Part shown: in pieces, positions 1-8,017 of the stretch
How positions within the stretch are numbered: position 1 is the first letter of the stretch
How the letters are laid out: the number at the start of each line of letters is the position of its first letter
Source: Ruminococcus sp.
GTDB lineage: Bacteria > Bacillota > Clostridia > Oscillospirales > Acutalibacteraceae
Assembly: GCA_023665555.1 (NCBI GenBank)
Contig: JAMPDR010000020.1
Location: forward strand, 1-35,940
Reading direction: 5' to 3'
DNA length: 35,940 nucleotides
Translations under genes and position numbers: made by a program
The notes under the pieces: model-generated
Told to the model about the DNA's origin: nothing
Databases searched by the model: none
What the model saw: the letters and a program-made list of their open reading frames with translations, nothing else

Positions 1-117
1 GCGCAGCATAATTTAGCTTTATAAAGCTTCCTTTGCGGCTGAACAACTGACAATTGCACTATCTTCCCCGCGACCTTCGTTCCTCACTCCTAACTCCTCA
101 TTCCTAATTCTTTTACG
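1..117. repeat. Mosaic intergenic hairpin element, copy A
   Basis: Gene-free start of the window. It holds GCATAATTTAGC (7-18 region), the reverse complement of a unit in the hairpin array near 9733, and then a perfect 14-bp palindrome at 15-28. A hairpin-like segment with a GCGG left arm near 35 and a CCCCGCG right arm near 66-72 follows. The low-complexity arm TTCCTCACTCCTAACTCCTC (80-99) comes next. The same modules recur around 19.4, 22.3, 32.5 and 35.7 kb, so this is one member of a dispersed non-coding family. Confidence 0.7.
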
Positions 118-124
118 TTCCTCA

Positions 125-162
125 TTAAATAAAATCAGCGACACGATTCATTACCGTGTCGC
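125..162 (-). terminator. Intrinsic terminator of the LCP gene
   Basis: The inverted repeat GCGACACG (138-145) / CGTGTCGC (155-162) has a 9-base loop. Read on the minus strand it is followed by a T-rich run (complement of 125-135). It starts a few bases beyond the stop codon of the minus-strand LCP gene. Confidence 0.75.
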
Positions 163-169
163 CGCGCTA

Positions 170-1624
170 TTATTTATCTTTGCTTTTCGAACTGCTGTCG
201 GAATAAAGGAAATTCTTAAGCAGAGTTGCGTTTTTGTCAATGTCCATGCTCAGAACAAGACCGTCGCCGTAAACTCTTCTGTTGCTCCATGTATCTTTTG
301 CAGGCACTTGATGCTGCTCGGTGTCGTATCGCAAATATTTTGTGACGGCTCCCATACCAAGAGAGAGCAGTTCGTTTCGGCTGATGTCTGTAGTTATCAT
401 TGGGAGAACTTCCTGCATGATATCCATAAGCTTTGCCGGACTTGTGTGTTTCAATTGGTCGATGATTGCCGAAATGACCTTTCTCTGTCTTTCTGTACGA
501 TGGAAATCATCATCCAGATAGCGGATTCTGCAATACCACAAAGCAGCAGCACCCGAAAACTTGTTTGTGCCTTCCTTTGCATAGGTGATTTTAACTGTAT
601 CGCGAAGATATTTCGCTTCTTTTGCAGTAACACCCTCAACCGTCAGGCCGCCCATAAGGTCGATAAGTTTTTGGAAAGCTTCGAAGTCAACAAGAATATA
701 GTTGTCGATTTTAACTTTAAAGTTATATTCAATCGTATCAAGCACAAGCTGTGCACCGCCCGAACTGCATGCAGCATTAAGTTTGCGGTTCTTTTTCAAG
801 GTCGGTATATAAACATAAGAGTCGCGAAGGAAAGAAGTCAGCTTCAGTTTTTGATGTGCGGTATCAATTGAAAACAGCATCATCGTGTCAGAACGCATAC
901 CTGAAACTTCACCTGCTCGATAGTCACTGCCGATGAAAAGGATGTTTCTGACTTTGCTGTCCGATGCAAGCTCACTTGAACTGATATATTGATTTTCTTT
1001 CAATGTGCTTGTATCATAATTGATTTTGCCGAGAATGGAATATCCGTAAGCGAACAAACCGACAAGGCACACAAAGATGATTGCGAAAATTGCCGCGGCA
1101 ATCTTTTTGCCTGATGAACCTTTCTTTTTGCGCTTCTTTTTTTTCTTGCCGCCCTGAGAATTATCCGCAAAATAATTTGGTCTTTTCACAGGGACGGGAG
1201 TGCCTGCCGATGTCGGATTATTTGAGGCAGAGCCTTGCGAAACGGGTCGAACCTGCGGTGTGCGTGACTGATTCGATGACGATATATCATCTGAGTAAAA
1301 AGGCAAATCAGATGTTGAACTGCGATAGTCCTGAGAAACAGGTTTACCCTGAGGGGTTCTTGATTTAGGTGTTCTCTGTTGCGGTGCTGTCGGCCTTTGA
1401 GAATAAATATCATAGTCATTCTGCATCGGATATTCATCATCTGGAATGTTCACGCTGAATCTCTGTTTTGGTGTTGAACCGGGTTCAGTATCAATGAAAT
1501 CATCGGTATAATCAGATCCGGTGATAAATTCATCACGAGAAGAACGTCCGGATTGACTTTTCCGATTATTGTTTTTTTTGTTATTATTATCAGTGAAGAA
1601 TAAATCGTCCATAATAATCGCCAT
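170..1624 (-). CDS. LytR-CpsA-Psr (LCP) family cell-wall glycopolymer ligase
   Basis: LCP proteins transfer undecaprenyl-linked glycopolymers (teichoic acid, capsule) onto peptidoglycan at the outer membrane face. From ATG 1624 the protein is 484 aa. Residues 1-158 form a polar Ser/Pro/Gln/Asn-rich cytoplasmic tail. A Lys/Arg-rich stretch (about 160-168) and one membrane helix (about 175-195) follow, then the LCP domain with GSDYR (about 232), MRSDTMM (about 243), SFLRDSYV (about 264), LNAACSSGG and the late Arg-rich RTERQR motif. The start is uncertain. ATG 1624 and ATG 1612 lack a Shine-Dalgarno sequence, while the only AGGAGG nearby (complement of 1685-1690) has no start codon at usable distance. 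A TTG at 1711 would give a longer 513-aa form. Family assignment is secure; the glycopolymer substrate is unknown. Confidence 0.9.
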   Translation of the reverse strand: MAIIMDDLFFTDNNNKKNNNRKSQSGRSSRDEFITGSDYTDDFIDTEPGSTPKQRFSVNIPDDEYPMQNDYDIYSQRPTAPQQRTPKSRTPQGKPVSQDYRSSTSDLPFYSDDISSSNQSRTPQVRPVSQGSASNNPTSAGTPVPVKRPNYFADNSQGGKKKKKRKKKGSSGKKIAAAIFAIIFVCLVGLFAYGYSILGKINYDTSTLKENQYISSSELASDSKVRNILFIGSDYRAGEVSGMRSDTMMLFSIDTAHQKLKLTSFLRDSYVYIPTLKKNRKLNAACSSGGAQLVLDTIEYNFKVKIDNYILVDFEAFQKLIDLMGGLTVEGVTAKEAKYLRDTVKITYAKEGTNKFSGAAALWYCRIRYLDDDFHRTERQRKVISAIIDQLKHTSPAKLMDIMQEVLPMITTDISRNELLSLGMGAVTKYLRYDTEQHQVPAKDTWSNRRVYGDGLVLSMDIDKNATLLKNFLYSDSSSKSKDK

Positions 1625-1640
1625 GCAATACAGATTATTG

Positions 1641-1690
1641 CTCAGATAAAGATGAAATATTTTATCTGAGTGTCCGTACCGCTGCCTCCT
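1641..1690 (-). promoter_or_regulatory. Strong Shine-Dalgarno and hairpin in the LCP leader
   Basis: On the minus strand AGGAGG (complement of 1685-1690) is followed by a perfect 10-bp hairpin (CTCAGATAAA 1641-1650 / TTTATCTGAG 1661-1670) before the first ATG at 1624. The ribosome binding site sits about 60 bases from that ATG, about 30 if the hairpin is looped out. Further upstream (about 1712-1860) the leader contains small inverted repeats such as GTATC/GATAC and CCTTG/CAAGG but nothing I recognise as a riboswitch. Confidence 0.45.
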
Positions 1691-2004
1691 TTTAATTTTT
1701 TCCTGCTGCAAATAATTAATTTAAGTTACTATACACCTTGCTGCAGCCGAACAAGGCATATAATGTATCCAAGCTTTGATACACGGCAATACTTTCTCTG
1801 ATGTTGCAGAACAAGCACCTGCCTGATGTACCTCAAATTATATATATTGGAAGCTGATAAGAAAATAGGGGCATGTCCTGTTTCTTAAAGCGCTTTTATT
1901 TTACATTATAACCGGCAAAATCTCAACCCTTTTGCCGAATTTTAATAAATCAGGCGGCAAAACTTAAGGAACTTAAGAAAATCTTAAGAAATTTCAGCAT
2001 GAAT

Positions 2005-2033
2005 TTGACAATTCGCTTGATTTTGTGTAAAAT
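2005..2033 (+). promoter_or_regulatory. Promoter of rnpB
   Basis: -35 TTGACA (2005-2010), 17-base spacer and -10 TAAAAT (2028-2033). It lies just upstream of the mature RNase P RNA start, as expected for a vegetative sigma-70-type promoter. Confidence 0.85.
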
Positions 2034-2040
2034 ATATATA

Positions 2041-2399
2041 AGAGTGAGTTGGGCAATCGCGGGTTGTGAAAGCAGCACGAGGAAAGTCCGAGCTTCATAC
2101 GGCAGGGTAACGGTTAACGACCGCCGAGGGCGACCTTAGGGAAAGTGCAACAGAAATAAACCGCCGAACAAGTCAATGACTTTTACGGTAAGGATGGAAA
2201 GGCGAGGTAAGAGCTCACCGGCACGCAGGAAACTGTGTGGCCATGTAAACCCTATCCGAAGCAACACCGACAGGAGATAGCAACAGCTATGCGTCAGCCG
2301 GACGTGTATCCGACGGGTGGCTTGAGCTTGCGGGCAACCGTAAGCCTAGAAAGATGATTGCCTTAAAAGACAGAACTCGGCTTACAGACTCAGTCTTAC
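2041..2399 (+). ncRNA. rnpB: RNase P catalytic RNA
   Basis: This is the ribozyme that removes 5' leaders from pre-tRNAs. Recognisable core segments occur in the right order: GAGGAAAGTCCGAGCTTC (about 2079), the GAGGGCGACC/AGGGAAAGTGCAACAGAAA region (about 2127-2157), AAGGCGAGGTAAGAGCTCACCG (about 2199-2220), and the 3' ACAGAACTCGGCTTAC segment near 2370-2386, whose AGAACTCGGCTT pairs back to the 5' core in P4. Length (about 355 nt) and layout fit bacterial type A. Exact 5' and 3' ends are estimated from the promoter and terminator. Confidence 0.95.
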
Positions 2400-2402
2400 C
2401 AA

Positions 2403-2444
2403 TCCCCGACCGCTTGTGGTATCCACGGCGGTTGGGGTGTTTTA
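2403..2444 (+). terminator. Terminator of rnpB
   Basis: Stem CCCCGACCGC (2404-2413) pairs with GCGGTTGGGG (2428-2437, one G-U). An inner GTGG-TAT-CCAC hairpin lies between the arms, and TGTTTT follows. Confidence 0.85.
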
Positions 2445-2472
2445 ATATGAAATTGGGAGTGGAAATTTGATT

Positions 2473-2558
2473 TAGGTAATAAGTAAAGCGTAATAGTGAA
2501 AAGGTTAGGCCGCGAGTAAAATATCTATATACTTAACTTTTCTATCTGCGAAAAAAAG
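2473..2558. repeat. Mosaic intergenic hairpin element, copy B
   Basis: AGGTAATAAGTAAAGCGTAA-type arm followed by GGCCGCGAGTAAAA and a closing ATCTGCGAAA. This matches the arm-plus-GCGG-hairpin arrangement seen at 14.6, 32.3 and 35.7 kb. The rest of the 2445-2661 gap shows only a small ATCCGT/ACGGAT dyad near 2598-2622. Confidence 0.5.
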
Positions 2559-2661
2559 TTGAGAATGTGAACTTAAGAGAGAAAGTCAAATAAGAATCAT
2601 CCGTTGTTATACTTCACACGGATTCACTCGAATGACATACAATAAACTGAGGTGAAAAAGT

Positions 2662-3003
2662 ATGTTTGAGGATATTATTTATGCTCTCGGAATCGTTATG
2701 ATGCTTTGCGGTGTGTTTTTTGTGTGCTACATAATCTTTTGCAAAATCATGACACCAAAAGAGTTTGGTGGATTTTTCGCAGTTATTCCGGGTGAGTCCG
2801 GTGACGAATATCTGCCCGAAAAGGTCTATGCCGCTTTTGTGCATGCCAATTTGCTGACTTTCCATCGCTTAAACGAGGTCATTGTGCTTGATCTCGGTGT
2901 GAGCGAAAAAATTAAAACTCAGTGCCGAAACATAATGCATGGCAAGGGCGAGGTTGAATTTTGCACGGCTGATAAAATTCGTGATATCGTAAACCGAATT
3001 TAA
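2662..3003 (+). CDS. Small single-pass membrane protein, unknown function
   Basis: This 113-aa protein is preceded by GAGGTG eight bases before ATG. Residues about 4-29 form one hydrophobic helix (IIYALGIVMMLCGVFFVCYI region). The rest is a soluble tail of about 80 residues with mixed charge, ending in a basic KIRDIVNRI. I recognise no family. It lies between rnpB and recD2 on the same strand, but recD2 has its own promoter 3 bases downstream of this stop, so the two are probably separate transcripts. Start and size are convincing (RBS, coding bias like its neighbours); function is not inferred. Confidence 0.75.
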   Translation: MFEDIIYALGIVMMLCGVFFVCYIIFCKIMTPKEFGGFFAVIPGESGDEYLPEKVYAAFVHANLLTFHRLNEVIVLDLGVSEKIKTQCRNIMHGKGEVEFCTADKIRDIVNRI

Positions 3004-3006
3004 TTG

Positions 3007-3035
3007 TTGAAACTTAAGGACATTTATTGTATAAT
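3007..3035 (+). promoter_or_regulatory. Promoter of the recD2-comF operon
   Basis: TTGAAA (3007-3012), 17-base spacer, TATAAT (3030-3035). It lies about 50 bases upstream of the recD2 GTG start. Confidence 0.8.
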
Positions 3036-3085
3036 AAAAAAGATATACTTGATCAGGAAATTTTTAAAGAAAGGATGGTTGCACT

Positions 3086-5290
3086 GTGAACCCGGAAGAT
3101 TCAGAAATTTTGACAGGTTTTGTTGAAGATGTTGTTTTTCGCAACAATGAGAATGGTTATACTGTGCTTGATGTCAGTTGCGACGGCAAACTTATTACCG
3201 CCGTGGGTATGCTTTCATCTGTCAGCGTGGGTGAAGAACTGAAAATGACAGGTGAATGGAAGGTGCACCATGTTTTCGGTTCACAGTTTAAGGTGAATGC
3301 TTTTGAAAGACGGCTTCCAAAAACGGCGGCTGATATGCTTCGTTATCTTTCATCGGGTACGGTAAAAGGCATAGGTCCTGCAACAGCAATGAAAATTGTT
3401 GACAAATTCGGCGATGAAACCTTTGATGTTATTGAGAATACTCCGCATCTGCTTGCGGAAATAAAAGGTATCACTGCTGATAAGGCAGAGAAAATCGGCA
3501 GTGAGTTCAAAAAACAATTTGCTGTGCGTGAGGTTATGATTTATCTTGAAAAATACGGTATGACCGCAACGGAGTGCCTTGCCGCATATAAAGCGTTCGG
3601 TGCAAATGCAATTGAGCGTATCAGTGAAAATCCATATATCCTGTGCAGAGAAAAAATCGGTATAAGCTTCGCAAGAGCAGATGAAATTGCCGATGCCTTT
3701 ACGTCGGTGAGCAATCCGATTTATCGCGAGCGTGCAGGAATTGTACATATCATAAAACATAACCTCGGAAACGGACACACATGCTTGCCGAGAGAAAAAA
3801 TCATACTTCCTGCCTGTGAACTTTTGGGATGCAGTGAGCAGGAGGCAAACAAAGTAATAGACGACCTTATTGAGGACAAAGAAATTGTTCAAAAAGAACT
3901 TGATGAACGAGAGTTTTTGTTTATTCCGTCAGCTTATCTTGCAGAAAAAAACATTTCTGACAGAATCAAAGTTATGTTGAAATTTCCTCCGCCGAAAGGC
4001 AGACCGGTTGAAGCGGATATTGACGAAATTGAAAAGGAAAAAAACATACACTTTGAGGCAAAGCAAAGAGAAGCCATTATGATTGCCGTGAAGCAGGGCC
4101 TTCTTGTTTTGACGGGCGGTCCCGGTACGGGCAAAACAACAACGTTAAATGGTATTCTTGAACTTTATGAAAAACGCAAACTAAAGGTACTGCTTGCCGC
4201 ACCGACAGGCAGAGCCGCCAAAAGAATGAGCGAAGTCACAGGCAGAGAAGCTAAAACGCTTCATCGTTTGCTTGAGGTGGTTTTTGGCGAAAATGACAGA
4301 CAGTCTTTTTCACGCAACATGGAAAATCCGCTCGAAGCTGACGCTGTTATAATTGACGAACTTTCCATGGTTGATATACATTTGTTTTGGGGACTGCTTG
4401 ATGCTTTGCCGCTCGGATGCCGATTAATAATGGTTGGTGACAGTGACCAGCTTCCGCCCGTCGGTGCAGGCAATGTGCTTCAAGATATCATAAGTTCAGG
4501 ACTTCTTCCTGTTGTATCTCTGACAGAGGTATTCAGACAAGCACTTGAAAGTTTGATCGTTACAAATGCCCACAAAATTGTGAAAGGTGACTATCCCGAA
4601 CTTTCTCGCACTGATAAAGATTTCTTTTTCATGCAAAGGGAAAATATCTTTCAGGCAGCTGCGACAGTTGTTGATTTATATTCAAAGCGGCTTCCGAAAG
4701 CGTATGGATATAATCCTATTGAGGATATACAAATTATCTGTCCATCGCGCAAAGGTGAACTCGGTACGGTGAATCTTAACCGTGCGCTCCAAAAATTGCT
4801 TAATCCTGCGTCACCCGATAAAGACGAAATAGAAAACAGCGGAAGGGTATTCCGTGAGGGTGATAAGGTTATGCAGATTAAGAATAACTATGATATCGTG
4901 TGGACAAGGGGCAGGCAGACGTCAACAGGTATTTTCAACGGCGATATCGGAATTGTTACAACGGTCAATCACAACAGCCGATGCATGAAAATCCTGTTTG
5001 ATGACAGGACAGCAATCTATCCGTTTGAAAATGCTAAGGAACTTGAACATGCATATGCGGTGACAGTACACAAAAGCCAGGGTTGTGAGTTTGATGCTGT
5101 CATTATGCCTGTGTGTTCGGTTGTACCGCAACTCAGCTATCGTAATTTGTTATATACAGCTGTTACCAGGGCAAAGAACAGAATTGTGCTTGTCGGCTCT
5201 GCGGCGCAGGTCAGAGCGATGGTAGATAATGATAAAAAGACCAGACGATATTCAGCGCTGAAATATTTCCTTACCGAAGATGATGAATAA
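3086..5290 (+). CDS. recD2: RecD2-type ATP-dependent 5'-3' DNA helicase
   Basis: SF1B helicase acting in DNA repair and replication without RecBC partners. The 734-aa length is typical of RecD2. The N-terminal part (1-330) carries the OB-like and helix-hairpin-helix region (SGTVKGIGPATAMKIVDKFG near 93-112). The helicase core has Walker A GGPGTGKTTT (about 344-353), Walker B IIDELSMVD, motif III MVGDSDQLPPVGAGN, and the C-terminal HKSQGCEFDAV and LLYTAVTRAK motifs. The start is GTG 3086 behind AAAGGA; the ATG at 3075 is out of frame and stops after four codons. Its last codons overlap the comF start by 11 bases, so the two are translationally linked. Confidence 0.95.
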   Translation: MNPEDSEILTGFVEDVVFRNNENGYTVLDVSCDGKLITAVGMLSSVSVGEELKMTGEWKVHHVFGSQFKVNAFERRLPKTAADMLRYLSSGTVKGIGPATAMKIVDKFGDETFDVIENTPHLLAEIKGITADKAEKIGSEFKKQFAVREVMIYLEKYGMTATECLAAYKAFGANAIERISENPYILCREKIGISFARADEIADAFTSVSNPIYRERAGIVHIIKHNLGNGHTCLPREKIILPACELLGCSEQEANKVIDDLIEDKEIVQKELDEREFLFIPSAYLAEKNISDRIKVMLKFPPPKGRPVEADIDEIEKEKNIHFEAKQREAIMIAVKQGLLVLTGGPGTGKTTTLNGILELYEKRKLKVLLAAPTGRAAKRMSEVTGREAKTLHRLLEVVFGENDRQSFSRNMENPLEADAVIIDELSMVDIHLFWGLLDALPLGCRLIMVGDSDQLPPVGAGNVLQDIISSGLLPVVSLTEVFRQALESLIVTNAHKIVKGDYPELSRTDKDFFFMQRENIFQAAATVVDLYSKRLPKAYGYNPIEDIQIICPSRKGELGTVNLNRALQKLLNPASPDKDEIENSGRVFREGDKVMQIKNNYDIVWTRGRQTSTGIFNGDIGIVTTVNHNSRCMKILFDDRTAIYPFENAKELEHAYAVTVHKSQGCEFDAVIMPVCSVVPQLSYRNLLYTAVTRAKNRIVLVGSAAQVRAMVDNDKKTRRYSALKYFLTEDDE

Positions 5291-5999
5291 CAGACCAATA
5301 AAGAAACTAATAAGAATTTTTTACCCTAAACGCTGTCAATCCTGCGGAAACATTATTCCTCTTGATCGAGATTACTGTGATTGCGTTGAGCATATATATG
5401 TTGAAGTCGGTGAGGATTTTTGTCCGCATTGTGCGAGTAACACAGAGGATTGTTGCTGTGGTGAAAAAGATGCGGTGAAATTCAAATATATAACTGCTCC
5501 GTTTGTGTATACCGGACTGGTTAGGGCAAGGATACTTGATTTAAAATTCAGCGGAGAGAAAAGTGAGGGCAAGTTTTTTGCCATGAAAATGGCTCAGCGT
5601 TTTGCTGAGAGTTTTCCGCTTGCAAAAGCAGATGCTGTAACGTTTGTGCCAATGACCGAAAATGCAATCAGAAAGCGCGGATATAACCAAAGTGAAATAA
5701 TGGCAATAGAAGTATCCAAGCAGTTGTTTGTCCCGTTTGCGAAAACACTTGTAAAGCTATACGACACTGAAAATCAACACAAGCTTTCAAAGCGTGAAAG
5801 AATGATTAATCTTAACGGCGCTTTTGACGTTATTGACGCTGATAAGGTTAAAGGCAAAACATTTATACTTTGCGATGATGTTAAAACAACAGGAACAACG
5901 CTTTCAAGATGTGTGGATACGTTGATAAAGGCAGGTGCCAAGGATGTATATTGCCTTTGTGCCGCAATAACAGACTATAAAACCGATTTGTCATTTTAA
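5280..5999 (+). CDS. comFC: ComF family phosphoribosyltransferase-like protein
   Basis: ComF-type proteins are late competence proteins needed for uptake or processing of transforming DNA, partnering with helicases and the competence machinery. This 239-aa protein has an N-terminal zinc-finger-like cysteine set (C19, C22, then C48, C51 and a C58-C60 run) and a type I PRTase fold. The fold shows RKRGYNQSE and the PRPP-binding loop FILCDDVKTTGTTLSRC (about 194-210). ATG 5280 lies inside the recD2 3' end, so expression is likely coupled to the helicase. No ComFA helicase is visible here. Pairing of recD2 with comF is common in Clostridia; whether it reflects real competence in this organism is inference. 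Confidence 0.9.
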   Translation: MMNNRPIKKLIRIFYPKRCQSCGNIIPLDRDYCDCVEHIYVEVGEDFCPHCASNTEDCCCGEKDAVKFKYITAPFVYTGLVRARILDLKFSGEKSEGKFFAMKMAQRFAESFPLAKADAVTFVPMTENAIRKRGYNQSEIMAIEVSKQLFVPFAKTLVKLYDTENQHKLSKRERMINLNGAFDVIDADKVKGKTFILCDDVKTTGTTLSRCVDTLIKAGAKDVYCLCAAITDYKTDLSF

Positions 6000-6021
6000 G
6001 GTGATACCGCTTAAGTTTTAC

Positions 6022-6050
6022 TTGACAAAGTGTGACATAAATTATAGAAT
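6022..6050 (+). promoter_or_regulatory. Promoter of the mreB-like gene
   Basis: TTGACA (6022-6027), 17-base spacer, TAGAAT (6045-6050). It separates mreB transcription from the upstream recD2-comF operon. Confidence 0.75.
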
Positions 6051-6073
6051 TTTTATAAAGGACGGTGAAAACG

Positions 6074-7090
6074 ATGCTCGCAATGGATGTCGGAATAGAT
6101 TTAGGAACAAGCCATATTAAGGTATATATAAAAGGCAAGGGCATTGTTTTGTCCGAGGCAAATGCAATAAGTTATGACTCTTATACCGATGAAATGATTG
6201 CAATCGGCAACAGTGCAAAGTCAATGCTTGAACGTACTCCCGAAACAATTGAACTTGTTATGCCGATAAAAAGCGGTGTCATTGCTGATTTTTCCGTTAT
6301 GCAGGAAATTTTGAAGTACATCATTGACAAGATTTGCCGCTATCATATTTTCAGACCGAATGTAATAATCGGTGTTCCCAGTTCGTGTACTGCTTTGGAA
6401 AAAAAGGCGGTTATTGATGCAGCTTGTTCATCGGGTGCGGGTAAGGTTTCAATCATTGATGATCCTGTTGCGTCGGCACTTGGTGCAGGTGTGACTATTG
6501 ACAATCCGCACGGTGTTATGGTTGTTGACATGGGTGCAGGCACAAGCGATATTGCTGTTATGACCATGGGTACAGTTGCTGTGTCAACATCGCTTAAGGT
6601 GGCAGGCGATAATATGAACGAAGCAATATGTCAGTATCTCAAGCGTGAAAGGGATATAATAATCGGAATTCCGACCGCCGAAAAAATCAAGCGCACTGTC
6701 GGATGTGCTTCACTTGATGACGAAGAACTTGAAATGGCAGCAAACGGCAAAGATTACATAACGGGCATGCCGGTTATGTTTACCGTAACATCATCTGAAA
6801 TATATCTTGCACTTCGCGAAAGTATTGAAGTAATTATGGAAGAAATGCGCAACGTTCTTGAACAAACTCCACCGGAGATGTATTCAGATATTTGTCATGA
6901 GGGCATAGTGCTTACAGGCGGCGCTTCGAAACTGCGCGGAATAGACAAAGCAATGAGTGAGCGATTTAAAATCAAAGTTACAGTTGCGGCTGATGGAGAA
7001 AATTGTGCAGCAAAAGGTGCAGGATATGCGCTCAAAGACATGAAAACACTGGAAGATAACGGGTATTTGTTTAAAATCAGAGAAAAATAA
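6074..7090 (+). CDS. mreB: MreB/Mbl-type bacterial actin
   Basis: This cytoskeletal ATPase polymerises under the membrane to guide lateral peptidoglycan synthesis. From ATG 6074 (AAAGGA 11 bases upstream) it is 338 aa, the normal MreB size. A GTG at 6065 is too close to that RBS. The ATPase signature is intact: phosphate 1 DVGIDLGTSHIKVYIKGKGIVL, connect-1 and VIDDPVASALGAG, phosphate 2 MVVDMGAGTSDIAVM, and adenosine loop GIVLTGGASKLRGID. No mreC, mreD or rodA adjoins it, so it is probably an additional paralogue (Mbl or MreBH role) with its own promoter. Which of the MreB subfamilies it belongs to needs a tree. Confidence 0.92.
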   Translation: MLAMDVGIDLGTSHIKVYIKGKGIVLSEANAISYDSYTDEMIAIGNSAKSMLERTPETIELVMPIKSGVIADFSVMQEILKYIIDKICRYHIFRPNVIIGVPSSCTALEKKAVIDAACSSGAGKVSIIDDPVASALGAGVTIDNPHGVMVVDMGAGTSDIAVMTMGTVAVSTSLKVAGDNMNEAICQYLKRERDIIIGIPTAEKIKRTVGCASLDDEELEMAANGKDYITGMPVMFTVTSSEIYLALRESIEVIMEEMRNVLEQTPPEMYSDICHEGIVLTGGASKLRGIDKAMSERFKIKVTVAADGENCAAKGAGYALKDMKTLEDNGYLFKIREK

Positions 7091-7110
7091 TAAAAGCATG
7101 AATTTATTTT

Positions 7111-7141
7111 ATAGTTTTTTAATTTATTTTGAAAAAACTAT
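7111..7141. terminator. Possible AT-only terminator hairpin
   Basis: Perfect inverted repeat ATAGTTTTTT (7111-7120) / AAAAAACTAT (7132-7141) after mreB. It overlaps the -35 of the tRNA promoter. It is weak because it has little GC in the stem and no distinct T tract beyond it. Confidence 0.35.
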
Positions 7142-7169
7142 TGACATTAGCGGTTATATGTGATATTAT
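7141..7169 (+). promoter_or_regulatory. Promoter of tRNA-fMet
   Basis: TTGACA (7141-7146), 17-base spacer, TATTAT (7164-7169), ending 27 bases before the tRNA. Confidence 0.85.
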
Positions 7170-7196
7170 ACTTAGGCACTTGAGAGAGTGATATAT

Positions 7197-7273
<77 letters not shown>

Positions 7274-7274
7274 T

Positions 7275-7307
7275 GAAAAAGCACTTCTTCGGAAGTGCTT
7301 TTTCTAT
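7275..7307 (+). terminator. tRNA terminator with UUCG tetraloop
   Basis: Perfect 13-bp stem GAAAAAGCACTTC (7275-7287) / GAAGTGCTTTTTC (7292-7304) closed by a C(TTCG)G tetraloop. The 3' arm supplies the T run. Confidence 0.9.
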
Positions 7308-7351
7308 TTGTCGGTATATTTTGTTTAAGTTCAAACCTTTGGTAACCATAA

Positions 7352-7380
7352 AAAACCTGAGAGCACAATTCTCAGGTTTT
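7352..7380. terminator. Terminator serving the minus-strand 85-aa gene
   Basis: Stem AAAACCTGAG (7352-7361) / CTCAGGTTTT (7371-7380) with a 9-base loop. It is A-rich on one side and T-rich on the other, so it can work from either direction. It lies about 40 bases past the stop of the minus-strand gene that ends at 7419. Confidence 0.7.
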
Positions 7381-7418
7381 CTTCTTACTCAATATTTTAT
7401 GCTGAGTATCTTAATTCT

Positions 7419-7676
7419 TTACCTTTCAAGAGATATACTTCTAAATTCAGAAGCTTCTTGTGCGTACGCATCAATTATTGTTGCTTGCTTAATGTCGCAA
7501 CTCCATCCGAGGGTTTCAAGATAATCACCGTTCTTTTCATATCCAACATGGTAATATTTCTTTCCGTCACTGCCGATGGCATAATCTCCGTATACATCTA
7601 TTTTTACACCGTTGTCAAGGTCTGCTTCGTATAGTATGTTAACAGGTCTGCATGCTTTTTGCTTATGTATTGTCAT
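7419..7676 (-). CDS. Small acidic protein of unknown function
   Basis: 85 aa, predicted soluble and cytoplasmic, with no signal peptide or membrane helix. The centre (VKIDVYGDYAIGSDGKKYYHVGYEKNGDYLETLGWSCDIKQATIIDAY) looks like a compact beta-rich fold with repeated Gly-Asp-Tyr turns. GGTGAG precedes the ATG at 7676 at fair distance. The gene is isolated, read against its neighbours, with its own promoter and terminator. I recognise no family. Confidence 0.65.
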   Translation of the reverse strand: MTIHKQKACRPVNILYEADLDNGVKIDVYGDYAIGSDGKKYYHVGYEKNGDYLETLGWSCDIKQATIIDAYAQEASEFRSISLER

Positions 7677-7712
7677 ATTAACTCACCGTTTCCGAATTTG
7701 TTTTCTTTTGAC

Positions 7713-7741
7713 ATATTATCACATTGTATGTGAAAAATCAA
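7713..7741 (-). promoter_or_regulatory. Promoter with palindromic operator in its spacer
   Basis: On the minus strand: -35 TTGATT (complement of 7736-7741), -10 TAATAT (complement of 7713-7718), 17-base spacer. The spacer contains the dyad TCACAT-TGT-ATGTGA (7719-7733), a likely repressor site. The remaining gap up to 7948 shows nothing else. Confidence 0.55.
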
Positions 7742-8017
7742 TAGATTTGGTGAATTTTATTAACATATGTTTAGTTGTTTAATGTCACTTGATACCGGGA
7801 TTATTATTATTTTAAGTTTGACCGTGTTGGTGTGTGCTTGATTTAGGAATGATATCACTTAATTCTTGATTTTGTGTACGATTATTCCAAAAATGTTTTT
7901 ACTGCAATGCCGCATAACAGTGGAATTTTGATTTATTTTGGTGTATAATTGAACCAATCTATATTTATAACCGCATTAAAATCATGTGGTTGTTCGCTTG
8001 AAAGGCTATGTCAATTT

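Noticed and set aside
308-871. 187-codon plus-strand frame opposite the LCP gene
   Set aside because: Antisense to a well-conserved LCP domain; no RBS or recognisable protein features.
1712-1860. Riboswitch upstream of the LCP gene
   Set aside because: Small dyads only; none of the known aptamer core sequences could be matched by eye.
3350-3892. 180-codon minus-strand frame inside recD2
   Set aside because: Shadow of the recD2 reading frame, cysteine- and phenylalanine-rich, without RBS.
7949-8017. Longer S-component start at TTG 7949
   Set aside because: The codon overlaps the probable -10 TATAAT (7944-7949), so it would not be in the transcript.
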